A DNA stretch of 64,000 nt from Vibrio splendidus. GTDB taxonomy: Bacteria; Pseudomonadota; Gammaproteobacteria; Enterobacterales; Vibrionaceae. The number at the start of each line of letters is the position of its first letter. Position 1 is the first letter of the stretch. The notes beneath the pieces are model-generated. The model saw only the letters and a list, made by a program, of their open reading frames with translations. It was not told the DNA's origin and did not search any database. Positions 1 to 7,403 of the stretch are shown here, one piece after another. The position numbers and the translations under genes are program-made. The stretch spans positions 1 through 64,000 of the forward strand of contig NZ_LNRF01000010.1 of the NCBI RefSeq assembly GCF_001557875.1. The letters are read 5' to 3'.

Positions 1-101
1 GTCCTAAAGGGTTGTCGTAGACTACGACGTTGATAGGCAGGGTGTGTAAGTGCTGCGAGGCATTGAGCTAACCTGTACTAATTGCCCGTGAGGCTTAACC
101 A
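1..101 (+). rRNA. rrl: 23S rRNA, 3' end (partial)
   Basis: The first hundred bases match the conserved 3' end of gammaproteobacterial 23S rRNA, including the block around 64-100 (TTGAGCTAACCTGTACTAAT and CCGTGAGGCTTAACC). The gene enters from the left edge, so only its tail is present. The exact mature 3' end is set by analogy with E. coli. It is followed by a 128-base spacer and 5S rRNA, as in a normal rrn operon. Confidence 0.95.
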
Positions 102-229
102 TACAACACCCAAGGGGTTTTGTGGACTCAAAGACAGACCTTGAATGAGTTTGAAAGAGACTTTTAAATACAGTTTTCCAGATTATTTTGCCTTCAGTTT
201 TTAAAAAAGCTGAAAGTAAAAGCAAAATT

Positions 230-349
230 TGCTTGGCGACCATAGCATTGTGGACCCACCTGATTCCATGCCGAACTCAGAAGTGAAACACAATAGCGCC
301 GATGGTAGTGTGGGGCTTCCCCATGTGAGAGTAGGACATCGCCAGGCTT
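230..349 (+). rRNA. rrf: 5S rRNA
   Basis: A 120-base segment begins TGCTTGGCGACC and ends CGCCAGGCTT, whose ends pair as the 5S helix I. Internal conserved 5S blocks are present (CCGAACTCAGAAGTGAAAC near 272-290 and GAGAGTAGGACATCGCC near 327-343). It is the expected third rRNA of the operon. Its ends are accurate to one or two bases. Confidence 0.96.
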
Positions 350-390
350 TAAATTTGAACACTTGTCAGCGACGACAAGTATTCCACTGC

Positions 391-467
391 GGAGTGGTAG
401 TTCAGTTGGTTAGAATACCGGCCTGTCACGCCGGGGGTCGCGGGTTCGAGTCCCGTCCACTCCGCCA
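391..467 (+). tRNA. tRNA-Asp (GTC)
   Basis: A complete 77-base tRNA with encoded CCA. The acceptor stem GGAGTGG pairs with CCACTCC, the D-arm and T-arm (GGTTCGAGTCC) are standard, and the anticodon loop CTGTCAC places anticodon GTC at 425-427. It sits 41 bases after 5S rRNA and is probably processed from the rrn transcript, as is common for tRNA-Asp in enteric and Vibrio rrn operons. Confidence 0.96.
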
Positions 468-502
468 CTTATTCAGAGTTTCAGCTCTTTAAAACTGAAA
501 AT

Positions 503-579
<77 letters not shown>

Positions 580-585
580 TATACG

Positions 586-616
586 AAGCCTCAGCAGAAA
601 TGCTGAGGCTTTTTTG
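586..616 (+). terminator. rrn operon terminator
   Basis: An 11-base-pair perfect stem (AAGCCTCAGCA / TGCTGAGGCTT) with a GAAA tetraloop is followed by a run of T. It ends the rRNA-tRNA transcript 6 bases after tRNA-Trp. Confidence 0.93.
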
Positions 617-698
617 CATCTGTTGCTTCTACGAAGCAATGTTGGAATGTTGGGAGCTGGATCGTCAGCCCGGTCTAATCTCCGGAGTGCCGGCCCAG

Positions 699-714
699 TC
701 CACCCCTGCCATAT
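699..714 (+). repeat. duplicated 3' end of tRNA-Trp (fragment)
   Basis: Sixteen bases (TCCACCCCTGCCATAT) repeat exactly the last tRNA-Trp bases and immediate downstream sequence at 567-582. No tRNA cloverleaf can be built upstream of the second copy, so it is a fragment rather than a gene. A second terminator follows it directly. I infer a relic of a deleted or recombined tRNA unit at the end of the rrn operon. Confidence 0.7.
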
Positions 715-717
715 TTA

Positions 718-762
718 AGGCTCTAGACTGCGCGTCCCGGCAGAAATGCTAGAGCCTTTTTG
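718..762 (+). terminator. second terminator downstream of rrn operon
   Basis: AGGCTCTAG (718-726) pairs with CTAGAGCCT (749-757), followed by TTTTTG. The 22-base loop contains CAGAAATG, echoing the loop side of the first terminator. It lies behind the tRNA-Trp 3' fragment, as though a second terminal tRNA unit once existed here. Confidence 0.7.
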
Positions 763-897
763 CTTTCTATGATTTGAGAATTAACCTCCTTCTCTAAATA
801 AAATCCCTCTTTTGTATCCAAAATATCGCCCTCAATATGCACCTATTTCCTAATGACGACTAGTATGAAAAGTAATGATCATTCATTTGGAATAGTT

Positions 898-1737
898 ATG
901 AGGTTACTTTGTATATTGGCTCTGATCTTTTGCTCGTTTTACGTATCGGCAACTCCGTGGGAAAAAGAAAAAAGCCCGACAATAAACTCAACCTCATCAA
1001 TAGGTAGTTATGCCAATGGTTGCCTTGAAGGTGCACAGGCTTTACCGATTAACGGCCAAGGTTATCAGGTTATTCGGCCTCAGAGGGAGCGCTACTATGG
1101 CCATACAGAAGCCATAAAGTTTATTGAGAGGTTAGGTGTAACTACCAGCGAGAAACTCAATACTAATTTACTGGTTGGTGACATTTCTTTACCACGAGGG
1201 GGGCGCTTTTCGTCTGGTCATTCAAGTCATCAAACAGGCTTGGATATTGATATATGGTTAAGGTTAACCAATAATAGGCTGTCTGAAAATGAACTCGCAG
1301 TCCCTAAACCTGTCAGTGTTGTGGATCTTACCAACTACAAACTTCGTCAATCTAATTGGACGAATGATCATTTTCAAGTTATTCGCTATGCAGCGAAAGA
1401 TGAAAAAGTGGTACGCATTTTTGTTCATCCAGTGATTAAGCAAACCCTTTGTGAACAAGAAGGCTCTGACGCTAATGATAGAGCTTGGTTAGGCAAAATA
1501 AGGCCTTGGTGGGGACATCATTCACATTTCCACGTTCGTTTAAAGTGTCCTGAAGGCAGTTCAAATTGTATAGCTCAAGCAAATCCTCCTCAAGGTGATG
1601 GCTGTGGAGATGAACTTGCCAGTTGGGCTCCAAAGACCATTCCAGTTCCACCTCCCCCAAAAGTAGCGAAAAATAAGAAAAAGAAAAAAGTTAAAGTGAT
1701 GCCAAGTCAGTGTTTAGCTTTGATATCGAATAAGTAA
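898..1737 (+). CDS. mepA: MepA, penicillin-insensitive murein DD-endopeptidase
   Basis: A periplasmic zinc metallopeptidase (M74) that cleaves D-Ala-meso-DAP cross-links in peptidoglycan. The protein matches E. coli MepA through its length: TPWEK after the signal peptide, YQVIRPQRERYYGH, the zinc-binding GHSSHQTGLDIDIW block, and HSHFHVRLKCP near the C-terminus, with the family's paired cysteines (GDGCGDEL; PSQCLALI). An N-terminal hydrophobic stretch (MRLLCILALIFCSF) ending at VSA is a signal peptide. I chose the ATG at 898 because it places the signal peptide at the N-terminus and gives 279 residues against 274 in E. coli. ATGs at 853 and 865 are in frame but add a non-family leader, and none of the three has a strong ribosome binding site. 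The gene stands alone. Confidence 0.92.
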   Translation: MRLLCILALIFCSFYVSATPWEKEKSPTINSTSSIGSYANGCLEGAQALPINGQGYQVIRPQRERYYGHTEAIKFIERLGVTTSEKLNTNLLVGDISLPRGGRFSSGHSSHQTGLDIDIWLRLTNNRLSENELAVPKPVSVVDLTNYKLRQSNWTNDHFQVIRYAAKDEKVVRIFVHPVIKQTLCEQEGSDANDRAWLGKIRPWWGHHSHFHVRLKCPEGSSNCIAQANPPQGDGCGDELASWAPKTIPVPPPPKVAKNKKKKKVKVMPSQCLALISNK

Positions 1738-1759
1738 TCCTGTTAATCGAGGCTTTTTA

Positions 1760-1781
1760 CAGTGGTACAGCCACTGGTTTT
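1760..1781 (+). terminator. probable mepA terminator
   Basis: CAGTGG (1760-1765) pairs with CCACTG (1771-1776) and is followed by GTTTT. An outer TCGAG/CTCGA pairing (1747-1751 and 1782-1786) could extend it. The stem is short and the T run brief, so this is moderate evidence. Confidence 0.45.
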
Positions 1782-1890
1782 CTCGACTCTAAAACTGGAG
1801 AAACATCACACTTTTGTCTAGAGTTTATAAACACGAGATTAAGAACATCGTTTGATATTAATAAAACTAATAACGGTATCAGCAAGGGCG

Positions 1891-1992
1891 ATGACGAATT
1901 TGACACGGCTTGGTCAAGGATGGCGTGTTTTTGGGGTGAAAGATGCGGCTTATGTGCAGTATGTAAAATCAGAGTCTGATACCCGTAGATAG
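1891..1992 (+). CDS. possible small ORF of 33 codons, unknown
   Basis: An ATG-started frame of 33 codons sits in the gap between mepA and the unknown gene at 2012. It encodes a basic, mildly amphipathic peptide beginning MTNLTRLGQGWRVFGVKD and ending with two arginines. An AAGGG lies only two bases before the ATG, too close for a good ribosome binding site. I recognise no family. It may be the eroded end of a former gene or chance; the rest of the 1738-2011 gap shows only the mepA terminator. Confidence 0.18.
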   Translation: MTNLTRLGQGWRVFGVKDAAYVQYVKSESDTRR

Positions 1993-2011
1993 ATAATTCA
2001 AGGATAAGACT

Positions 2012-2320
2012 ATGACTATGATTTGTGCAAAGGAATTTTCAGGATGGTTAAGACATAGGTTCAACGCTGAAAGCTCGGGTATTTCTATTTCGAGGGATGA
2101 CATCACCCAATTGACGGGCAGACAACGTTTAGACCCTAGCTTCGTAAATGATGTGCACTATGAATTGATGCAGTATGGAATGGCATTTGTGACAGATACC
2201 AGCAGGGAAAACTTTTATCTTGTTCCTGTATCTCAGTCGATAAACTGGCGAGAGCGACTCGAGTACCAATTTGAAAAAGAGCTCTTCTGCAATATTTACC
2301 CAATCGAAAAATCAGGTTAA
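2012..2320 (+). CDS. conserved-looking hypothetical protein, 102 aa
   Basis: I do not recognise this gene. It encodes a soluble 102-residue protein with no signal peptide or membrane segment. The first part (SRDDITQLTGRQRLDPSFVN, roughly residues 28-47) and the following helix around DVHYELMQYGMAFV could form a small helical or winged-helix fold; this is only an impression. The ATG at 2012 follows AGGA at a spacing of about seven bases, and an ATG two codons later is an alternative. The gene ends at a strong bidirectional terminator facing yfhL, so it is probably transcribed alone. Confidence 0.6.
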   Translation: MTMICAKEFSGWLRHRFNAESSGISISRDDITQLTGRQRLDPSFVNDVHYELMQYGMAFVTDTSRENFYLVPVSQSINWRERLEYQFEKELFCNIYPIEKSG

Positions 2321-2360
2321 AAAAAAGGTTCAACTTATGGTTAAGTTGAACCTTTCTTCT
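2321..2360. terminator. bidirectional terminator between unknown gene and yfhL
   Basis: AAGGTTCAACTTA (2325-2337) pairs with TAAGTTGAACCTT (2342-2354) around a 4-base loop. An A run precedes it and a T-rich run follows, so it can stop transcripts from both converging genes. Confidence 0.85.
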
Positions 2361-2361
2361 T

Positions 2362-2616
2362 TTAGGTCAAGCCTTGAATGATAACAAACTTCTCTAGTAG
2401 CTCATCTTCAGTTTCAATGTGGTTTGGATCAGTGATTATGCATTTTGTAATTGGACATACAGACTGACACGTTGGCTTCTCATAGTGACCTTTACATTCA
2501 GTACACAAATCTGGGTCGATCTCAAAGATGCTGTCACCCATTGTGATTGCACCATTTGGGCATTCAGGGTCACACATATCGCAGTTTATGCACTTGTCAG
2601 TGATTAAAAGAGCCAT
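2362..2616 (-). CDS. yfhL: YfhL-family 2x[4Fe-4S] ferredoxin
   Basis: A small cytoplasmic electron carrier of 84 residues. The first cluster motif is C9-x2-C12-x2-C15-x3-C19-P and the second is C38-x2-C41-x8-C50-x3-C54-P, with the extra C59 and the 8-residue insertion typical of YfhL/Alvin-type ferredoxins. It starts 32 bases after the stop of trhP on the same strand, so the two are very likely co-transcribed. Genetic work in E. coli has, as I recall it, linked yfhL and Isc genes to RNA hydroxylation by U32-family enzymes. The adjacency here fits a role as electron donor or cluster helper for TrhP, which is an inference. Confidence 0.9.
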   Translation of the reverse strand: MALLITDKCINCDMCDPECPNGAITMGDSIFEIDPDLCTECKGHYEKPTCQSVCPITKCIITDPNHIETEDELLEKFVIIQGLT

Positions 2617-2648
2617 TGCTTTCTTCTCAGTTGAGTTTCTAAGTAAAG

Positions 2649-4067
2649 TTACTTACCTGAAGCGTTACGTGTATCTTGGCCTTCGCTCAAGTTACGCATC
2701 AGTAAGCCATACTCTAAATCTAGATCTGCTGGCACCGGGATAAAGACAAAGTGACCGTTACCTTTCGCATCGTCGACCGCTTCAGATTTACGGTTTTCCA
2801 TAACTTCCAGTTTGAAAACAACGTTACCTTTCGGTGTCATCATTTCTAAGCTGTCACCAACTAGGAATTTGTTCTTCACTTCTACTTCTGCTAGGTCGCC
2901 ACGGCGTTTACCTGTGAACTCACCAACAAACTGTTGAGTATCAGAGATAGAGTAACCGTACTCGTAGTTTTGGTAACTATCGTGAGTATGACGACGTAGG
3001 AAGCCTTCAGTGTAGCCACGGTGCGCTAAGCTCTCTAGTGTACCCATTAGGCTTTCATCGAACGGCTTGCCCGCGACAGCGTCATCGATAGCTTTACGGT
3101 AAACCTGAGCTGTACGTGCACAGTAGTAGAAAGACTTAGTACGACCTTCGATTTTCAGAGAGTGGACACCCATCTTCGTTAGGCGTTCAACGTGTTGGAT
3201 CGCGCGAAGATCTTTTGAGTTCATGATGTAGGTACCATGCTCATCTTCAAACGCTGCCATTTTTTCTTCTGGCTTATGTGACTCAGAAAGTAACACAACT
3301 TCGTCGGTTGGTTTACCAAGACCTAATGTGTTGTCTGGACGTTCGTCTTGAACTTCAATATCTTGCGTTTCTACTTCCTGAATAGCAACACCAGTAGGGT
3401 TTGCTTCAACGATCTGACCGTTTTCGTCTTCTTTTGCCGCTTCTGTTTTGTATTCCCAACGACAAGCGTTAGTGCAAGTACCTTGGTTTGGATCGCGCTT
3501 GTTCATGTAACCAGAAAGTAGGCAGCGACCAGAGTACGCCATGCAAAGAGCACCGTGAACAAAGATCTCTAGTTCTGTTTCTGGGCAGTGTTCGCGAATC
3601 TCTTCGATCTCTTCAAGAGAAAGCTCACGAGATAGAATCACACGCTCAACGCCTTGAGTTGACCAGAACTTAACGGTCGCCCAGTTTACTGCGTTTGCTT
3701 GAACAGAAAGGTGGATTGGCATTTCAGGGAATGCTTCACGAACCATCATGATAAGACCAGGATCTGACATGATAAGAGCGTCTGGGCCCATATCGACAAC
3801 TGGTTTAAGGTCGCGAATAAATGTTTTTAATTTAGAGTTGTGTGGCTGAATGTTACATACAACATATAACTTTTTGCCTTGAGCATGAGCTTCATCGATA
3901 CCAATTTGTAGGTTTTCGTGATTGAACTCGTTGTTACGAACGCGAAGGCTGTAACGTGGCTGGCCTGCGTAAACTGCATCTGCGCCGTAGGCGAATGCGT
4001 AACGCATGTTTTTAAGGCTTCCTGCCGGTGATAATAGTTCAGGTACAAATGGTTTTTGTGTCGTCAT
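2649..4067 (-). CDS. trhP: TrhP (YegQ), prephenate-dependent tRNA uridine-34 hydroxylase, U32 family
   Basis: A peptidase-U32-fold RNA-modifying enzyme. E. coli YegQ (TrhP) forms 5-hydroxyuridine at the wobble position of tRNAs, the precursor of cmo5U. The N-terminal ELLSPAGSLKNMRYAFAYGA and EIFVHGALCMAYSGRC blocks are diagnostic of U32. Four cysteines that would hold an iron-sulfur cluster lie at about 175, 182, 198 and 202. The protein has 472 residues, somewhat longer than E. coli YegQ. The excess lies in an acidic, probably disordered insert around residues 208-268, just after the cysteine cluster. The gene is upstream of yfhL in one transcription unit. It was long annotated as a protease; that label should not be used. 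Confidence 0.9.
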   Translation of the reverse strand: MTTQKPFVPELLSPAGSLKNMRYAFAYGADAVYAGQPRYSLRVRNNEFNHENLQIGIDEAHAQGKKLYVVCNIQPHNSKLKTFIRDLKPVVDMGPDALIMSDPGLIMMVREAFPEMPIHLSVQANAVNWATVKFWSTQGVERVILSRELSLEEIEEIREHCPETELEIFVHGALCMAYSGRCLLSGYMNKRDPNQGTCTNACRWEYKTEAAKEDENGQIVEANPTGVAIQEVETQDIEVQDERPDNTLGLGKPTDEVVLLSESHKPEEKMAAFEDEHGTYIMNSKDLRAIQHVERLTKMGVHSLKIEGRTKSFYYCARTAQVYRKAIDDAVAGKPFDESLMGTLESLAHRGYTEGFLRRHTHDSYQNYEYGYSISDTQQFVGEFTGKRRGDLAEVEVKNKFLVGDSLEMMTPKGNVVFKLEVMENRKSEAVDDAKGNGHFVFIPVPADLDLEYGLLMRNLSEGQDTRNASGK

Positions 4068-4230
4068 TGCTTCGTTCTCTAATCTGATCTCAAGTCAGGT
4101 TGATACCACCAAGTGATATCAAAGGGGCGCAAATTTTACGCTAAAATGAGTTTGGTTGATAGCCCTAAAGGTAGCAATGACATTAACAAGAGGGTAGATA
4201 GGAAGATATAGGCGAGAACTTAGTGAGAAA

Positions 4231-4261
4231 TAAGCTCAGATACCGTTAGCACCTGAGCTTA
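4231..4261 (-). terminator. probable rdgC terminator
   Basis: TAAGCTCAG (4231-4239) pairs with CTGAGCTTA (4253-4261). Read on the minus strand, it lies 12 bases after the rdgC stop and is followed by TTTCTCAC. The stem is good and the T run imperfect. Confidence 0.6.
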
Positions 4262-4273
4262 CAGTTGGACTGA

Positions 4274-5188
4274 TTAAGCGTTAGGTTGAGTTAACCCGCC
4301 TAATGACTCGAACAGGTTTGGAAGGAAAACACTGAACTCACCACAAAGTAGAGAGAAGTCTGCATCAAAACGTGCAGCTTGATCTTCACGAGGAATATCG
4401 TCGTTTTCGTCTTTTAGTTCATCACTGAATTTTAGGCGTTTGATGCTGCCATCTTCTGCAAGAATGAATTCAATGCGGTCTTGCCAGTTGATAAGAAGTT
4501 TCGTCACCATCTTATTGGCTTCGATGTGGTTCTTAATTTCATCCGCTTCTAGTTCTTGTTTCTTAACTCGAACAATACCGCCGTCTTCTTGGATAGACTT
4601 TAGCTCTGCTTCATCAAGCATAGTGATACCTTGAGGCGTATCGCCTGACTTTACCCATTCAGTTAACGTTGTTTCAATCGCTTGCTCTGGAATCGCAGGA
4701 ACAACCGGTAGGCTACCCATTGTCTTACGCAGCAATGCCAATACATCTTCTGCTTTTTTGTAGCTGCTCGCATCAACTACGATAAAGCCTTCTTTTGGCA
4801 TGATCAGCGCGTAAGTGAAGTTGCTGCGGCTGAATGCGCGAGGAAGTAGATCAATGATGATGTCTTCTTTTAGGCTGTCTTTCTCTTTCTTTTTCAGAGG
4901 TGTGCCAGACTCTGCCTCAAGCGTTTCTACTTTTGCGTTCAATGATTCTTTGATCACAGAAGCCGGTAGCATTTTCTCTTCTTTCTTTGCACAGATTAGA
5001 ATGCGGTTTTCTGATACGTGCGTCATCATATCGCCATGTCTACCCATTGCGTGTACCCAACCAAATTTCTGTTTGTCTTGGCTACCACAAGGAGTAAAAC
5101 GGAATTCTTCAAGTTGTTTCTCTAGCTGATCTGCATTGAAATCAATATCACGGTTGAAGCGATAGACTAGGCAATTTTTAAACCACAT
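4274..5188 (-). CDS. rdgC: RdgC, recombination-associated DNA-binding protein
   Basis: RdgC forms a ring around duplex DNA and modulates RecA-dependent recombination; it is nucleoid-associated. The protein aligns with E. coli RdgC along its length: MWFKNCLVYRFNRDI, FTPCGSQDKQKFGWV, ICAKKEEKMLPASVIK, KEKDSLKEDI, LLPRAFSRSNFTYA, LTEWVKSGDTPQGI and the acidic C-terminal RFDADFSLLCGE region. The E. coli protein begins MLWFKN, so I place the start at the ATG at 5188 (304 residues). An in-frame ATG four codons upstream (5200) is possible. The gene is monocistronic and divergent from phoB. Confidence 0.93.
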   Translation of the reverse strand: MWFKNCLVYRFNRDIDFNADQLEKQLEEFRFTPCGSQDKQKFGWVHAMGRHGDMMTHVSENRILICAKKEEKMLPASVIKESLNAKVETLEAESGTPLKKKEKDSLKEDIIIDLLPRAFSRSNFTYALIMPKEGFIVVDASSYKKAEDVLALLRKTMGSLPVVPAIPEQAIETTLTEWVKSGDTPQGITMLDEAELKSIQEDGGIVRVKKQELEADEIKNHIEANKMVTKLLINWQDRIEFILAEDGSIKRLKFSDELKDENDDIPREDQAARFDADFSLLCGEFSVFLPNLFESLGGLTQPNA

Positions 5189-5313
5189 AATTTTTCTCAT
5201 ACCTTTTTAGAAGTGCTTCATGATATGAGATCTAATTCGATTTGTCCTTAGCTCTGTATCAAAAGTTATAAAGTGAAATGTTTGAGACAGTTATATGAAA
5301 ATTTGTTTTCAAA

Positions 5314-5331
5314 GGTCACAAAAGTGTCATA
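5314..5331 (+). promoter_or_regulatory. Pho box upstream of phoB
   Basis: Two GTCA cores (5315-5318 and 5326-5329) occur as direct repeats with an exact 11-base period, in the form GGTCACA-AAAG-TGTCATA. This is the PhoB-binding arrangement, which substitutes for a -35 element. It sits 50 bases before the phoB start, consistent with autoregulation of phoBR under phosphate limitation. Confidence 0.75.
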
Positions 5332-5381
5332 ATTAACTCAGATAATGCAATGCGTTGATTAAATACAAAGGCTATTCAATT

Positions 5382-6071
5382 ATGTCGAGAAGGATTCTGG
5401 TTGTTGAAGATGAAGCACCTATTCGTGAGATGCTGTGTTTCGTGCTTGAACAAAAAGGCTACCAAGCAGTAGAGGCTGAAGATTACGATACAGCGGTAAA
5501 CAAGCTATGTGAACCTTTCCCAGATCTAGTATTACTAGATTGGATGCTACCTGGTGGTAGCGGGATAAACTTTATCAAGCACATGAAGCGTGAAGAGTTA
5601 ACTCGCAACATCCCAGTGGTGATGCTGACGGCTCGTGGCGAAGAAGAAGATAAGGTTCGTGGTTTAGAAGTGGGTGCTGACGACTACATTACCAAACCAT
5701 TTTCACCCAAAGAGCTCGTCGCTCGTCTGAAAGCGGTTATCCGCCGTGTAACACCAACGGCACTGGAAGATGTGATTGATGTACAAGGTCTTAAATTAGA
5801 CCCAGTATCACACCGCGTTACCGCAAGCGAAGGTCCAGTTGATATGGGCCCAACAGAATTCAAAATGCTGCATTTCTTTATGACGCACCAAGAGCGTGTG
5901 TACAGCCGAGAGCAACTGCTGAATAACGTTTGGGGCACCAACGTTTACGTTGAAGATCGTACTGTTGATGTACATATTCGACGCCTGCGTAAAGCGCTTG
6001 AATCTGCTGGTCACGACAAGCTAATCCAAACGGTTCGCGGCGCCGGCTACCGTTTTTCTACAAAGGCTTAG
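5382..6071 (+). CDS. phoB: PhoB, phosphate-regulon response regulator
   Basis: An OmpR-family response regulator of 229 residues that activates Pho regulon promoters when phosphorylated by PhoR. The receiver domain (residues 3-118) has the acidic pocket VVEDEAP, phospho-acceptor D53 (LLDWMLPGG), T83 (MLTARG) and K105 (ITKPFSPKEL). The C-terminal winged helix (about 130-227) ends RTVRGAGYRFS-like, with recognition-helix sequence VEDRTVDVHIRRLRKAL. The start is the ATG at 5382, matching E. coli MARRILVVEDEAP. An upstream in-frame TTG would add nine non-family residues. A Pho box lies upstream, and phoR follows after 33 bases. Confidence 0.97.
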   Translation: MSRRILVVEDEAPIREMLCFVLEQKGYQAVEAEDYDTAVNKLCEPFPDLVLLDWMLPGGSGINFIKHMKREELTRNIPVVMLTARGEEEDKVRGLEVGADDYITKPFSPKELVARLKAVIRRVTPTALEDVIDVQGLKLDPVSHRVTASEGPVDMGPTEFKMLHFFMTHQERVYSREQLLNNVWGTNVYVEDRTVDVHIRRLRKALESAGHDKLIQTVRGAGYRFSTKA

Positions 6072-6104
6072 TGTGGCTTCGCTACCCAGTTTACGGAGTC
6101 CTGA

Positions 6105-7403
6105 ATGGTTGAAAAGTTAACCTGGAAAAAGCTGGCTTGGGAGCTGGCTTTTTTTTACGCACCATGGGTTTTAGTCGGATGGATATTCGGTTACTTACCT
6201 TGGTTACTGCTGGCTGCAACTGTATTGCAGCTCGGTTGGCATCTGCACAATCAAATGCGTTTGTCTGCATGGTTGTGGGATGAAAAGCGTTTAACGCCAC
6301 CTTCAGGCTCAGGAAACTGGGAATCTCTGTTTAACGGTATTTATCGTATGCAGCAGAGACAGCGTCGCAAACGTAAAGAACTGACTAATCTTATTCGCCG
6401 TTTCCGCAACGGTGCAGAATCCCTTCCCGATGCCGTTGTGGTATTTCGTGGCGAAGGCAATATCGTTTGGTGTAACAAACTGGCTCAGTATTTGTTGGGC
6501 TTTCGTTGGCCAGACGATTCTGGTCAACCTATCTCGAATTTGATTCGCACTCCAGATTTTATTAAGTACCTGAATAAGCAAGATTTCTCTGAGCCATTAG
6601 AGATGCCTTCTCCACTTAATGTGGAGCGGATGCTCGAACTGCGTATTGTTCCGTACACCGAGGGTGAACACCTAATGGTGGTACGTGATGTTACTCAGCT
6701 TAAGCAGTTGGAGGGAATGCGTCGTAACTTTTTTGCTAACGTTTCTCACGAGCTACGAACTCCAATGACCGTACTTCAGGGCTACCTTGAAATGACGGAA
6801 GATCCAGACATGATCGTTGGGCCTATGTGGCCTAAGGCGCATGGTGTGATGACTGAGCAATTGAATCGCATGAACAGTCTGGTTAATCAACTACTCACGC
6901 TTTCTAAAATTGAAGCTGCGCCAATGCATGATCTCGATGAAGTGGTCAACGTTCCGGCGATGCTTGAGGTTCTTGAAAAAGAGGCTGCAAGCCTAAGTGG
7001 TGAGCGTGAGCATAAGCTGGAATTTGATATCGATAAGAGCCTACGAGTTTTAGCTGATGAAGATCAACTGAGGAGTGCGATATCTAACTTGGTCTACAAC
7101 GCAGTGAAATACACACCACCGGGCGCAACGGTTAAGGTACGTTGGTATCAGACTAGTCAAGGCGCCTGCTTAGACGTATCAGATACGGGGGATGGTATTG
7201 AACCTCAGCATTTACATCGACTCACAGAGCGTTTCTATCGTGTAGATAAAGCACGTTCACGTGATACTGGTGGTAGTGGTCTTGGATTAGCTATTGTGAA
7301 ACATGCGCTTAGTCACCATGACTCACATTTGGAAATTCAAAGTGAAGTGGGTGTCGGTAGCCGCTTCTACTTCACGCTTCCAAATCGATTGACTGTGTCA
7401 TGA
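6105..7403 (+). CDS. phoR: PhoR, phosphate-sensing histidine kinase
   Basis: An inner-membrane sensor kinase that, with PhoU and the Pst transporter, controls PhoB phosphorylation. The N-terminus has two closely spaced hydrophobic segments (about residues 10-28 and 30-46), as in E. coli PhoR, with almost no periplasmic loop. A PAS domain follows (about 95-195: GAESLPDAVVVF, VWCNKLAQYLLG). The H box FFANVSHELRTPM has H215. The catalytic domain has N box ISNLVYNAVKYTPPG, G1 DTGDGI and G2 GGSGLGLAIVKH. Length is 432 against 431 in E. coli. Its stop overlaps the ATG of the pstS-like gene by four bases (ATGA), so translation of the two is probably coupled. Confidence 0.97.
   Translation: MVEKLTWKKLAWELAFFYAPWVLVGWIFGYLPWLLLAATVLQLGWHLHNQMRLSAWLWDEKRLTPPSGSGNWESLFNGIYRMQQRQRRKRKELTNLIRRFRNGAESLPDAVVVFRGEGNIVWCNKLAQYLLGFRWPDDSGQPISNLIRTPDFIKYLNKQDFSEPLEMPSPLNVERMLELRIVPYTEGEHLMVVRDVTQLKQLEGMRRNFFANVSHELRTPMTVLQGYLEMTEDPDMIVGPMWPKAHGVMTEQLNRMNSLVNQLLTLSKIEAAPMHDLDEVVNVPAMLEVLEKEAASLSGEREHKLEFDIDKSLRVLADEDQLRSAISNLVYNAVKYTPPGATVKVRWYQTSQGACLDVSDTGDGIEPQHLHRLTERFYRVDKARSRDTGGSGLGLAIVKHALSHHDSHLEIQSEVGVGSRFYFTLPNRLTVS

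Noticed and set aside
1793..1990. Coding remnant across the whole mepA to unknown-gene gap
   Set aside because: Frames are interrupted and no family could be recognised; only the 33-codon frame at 1891 is kept, at low confidence.
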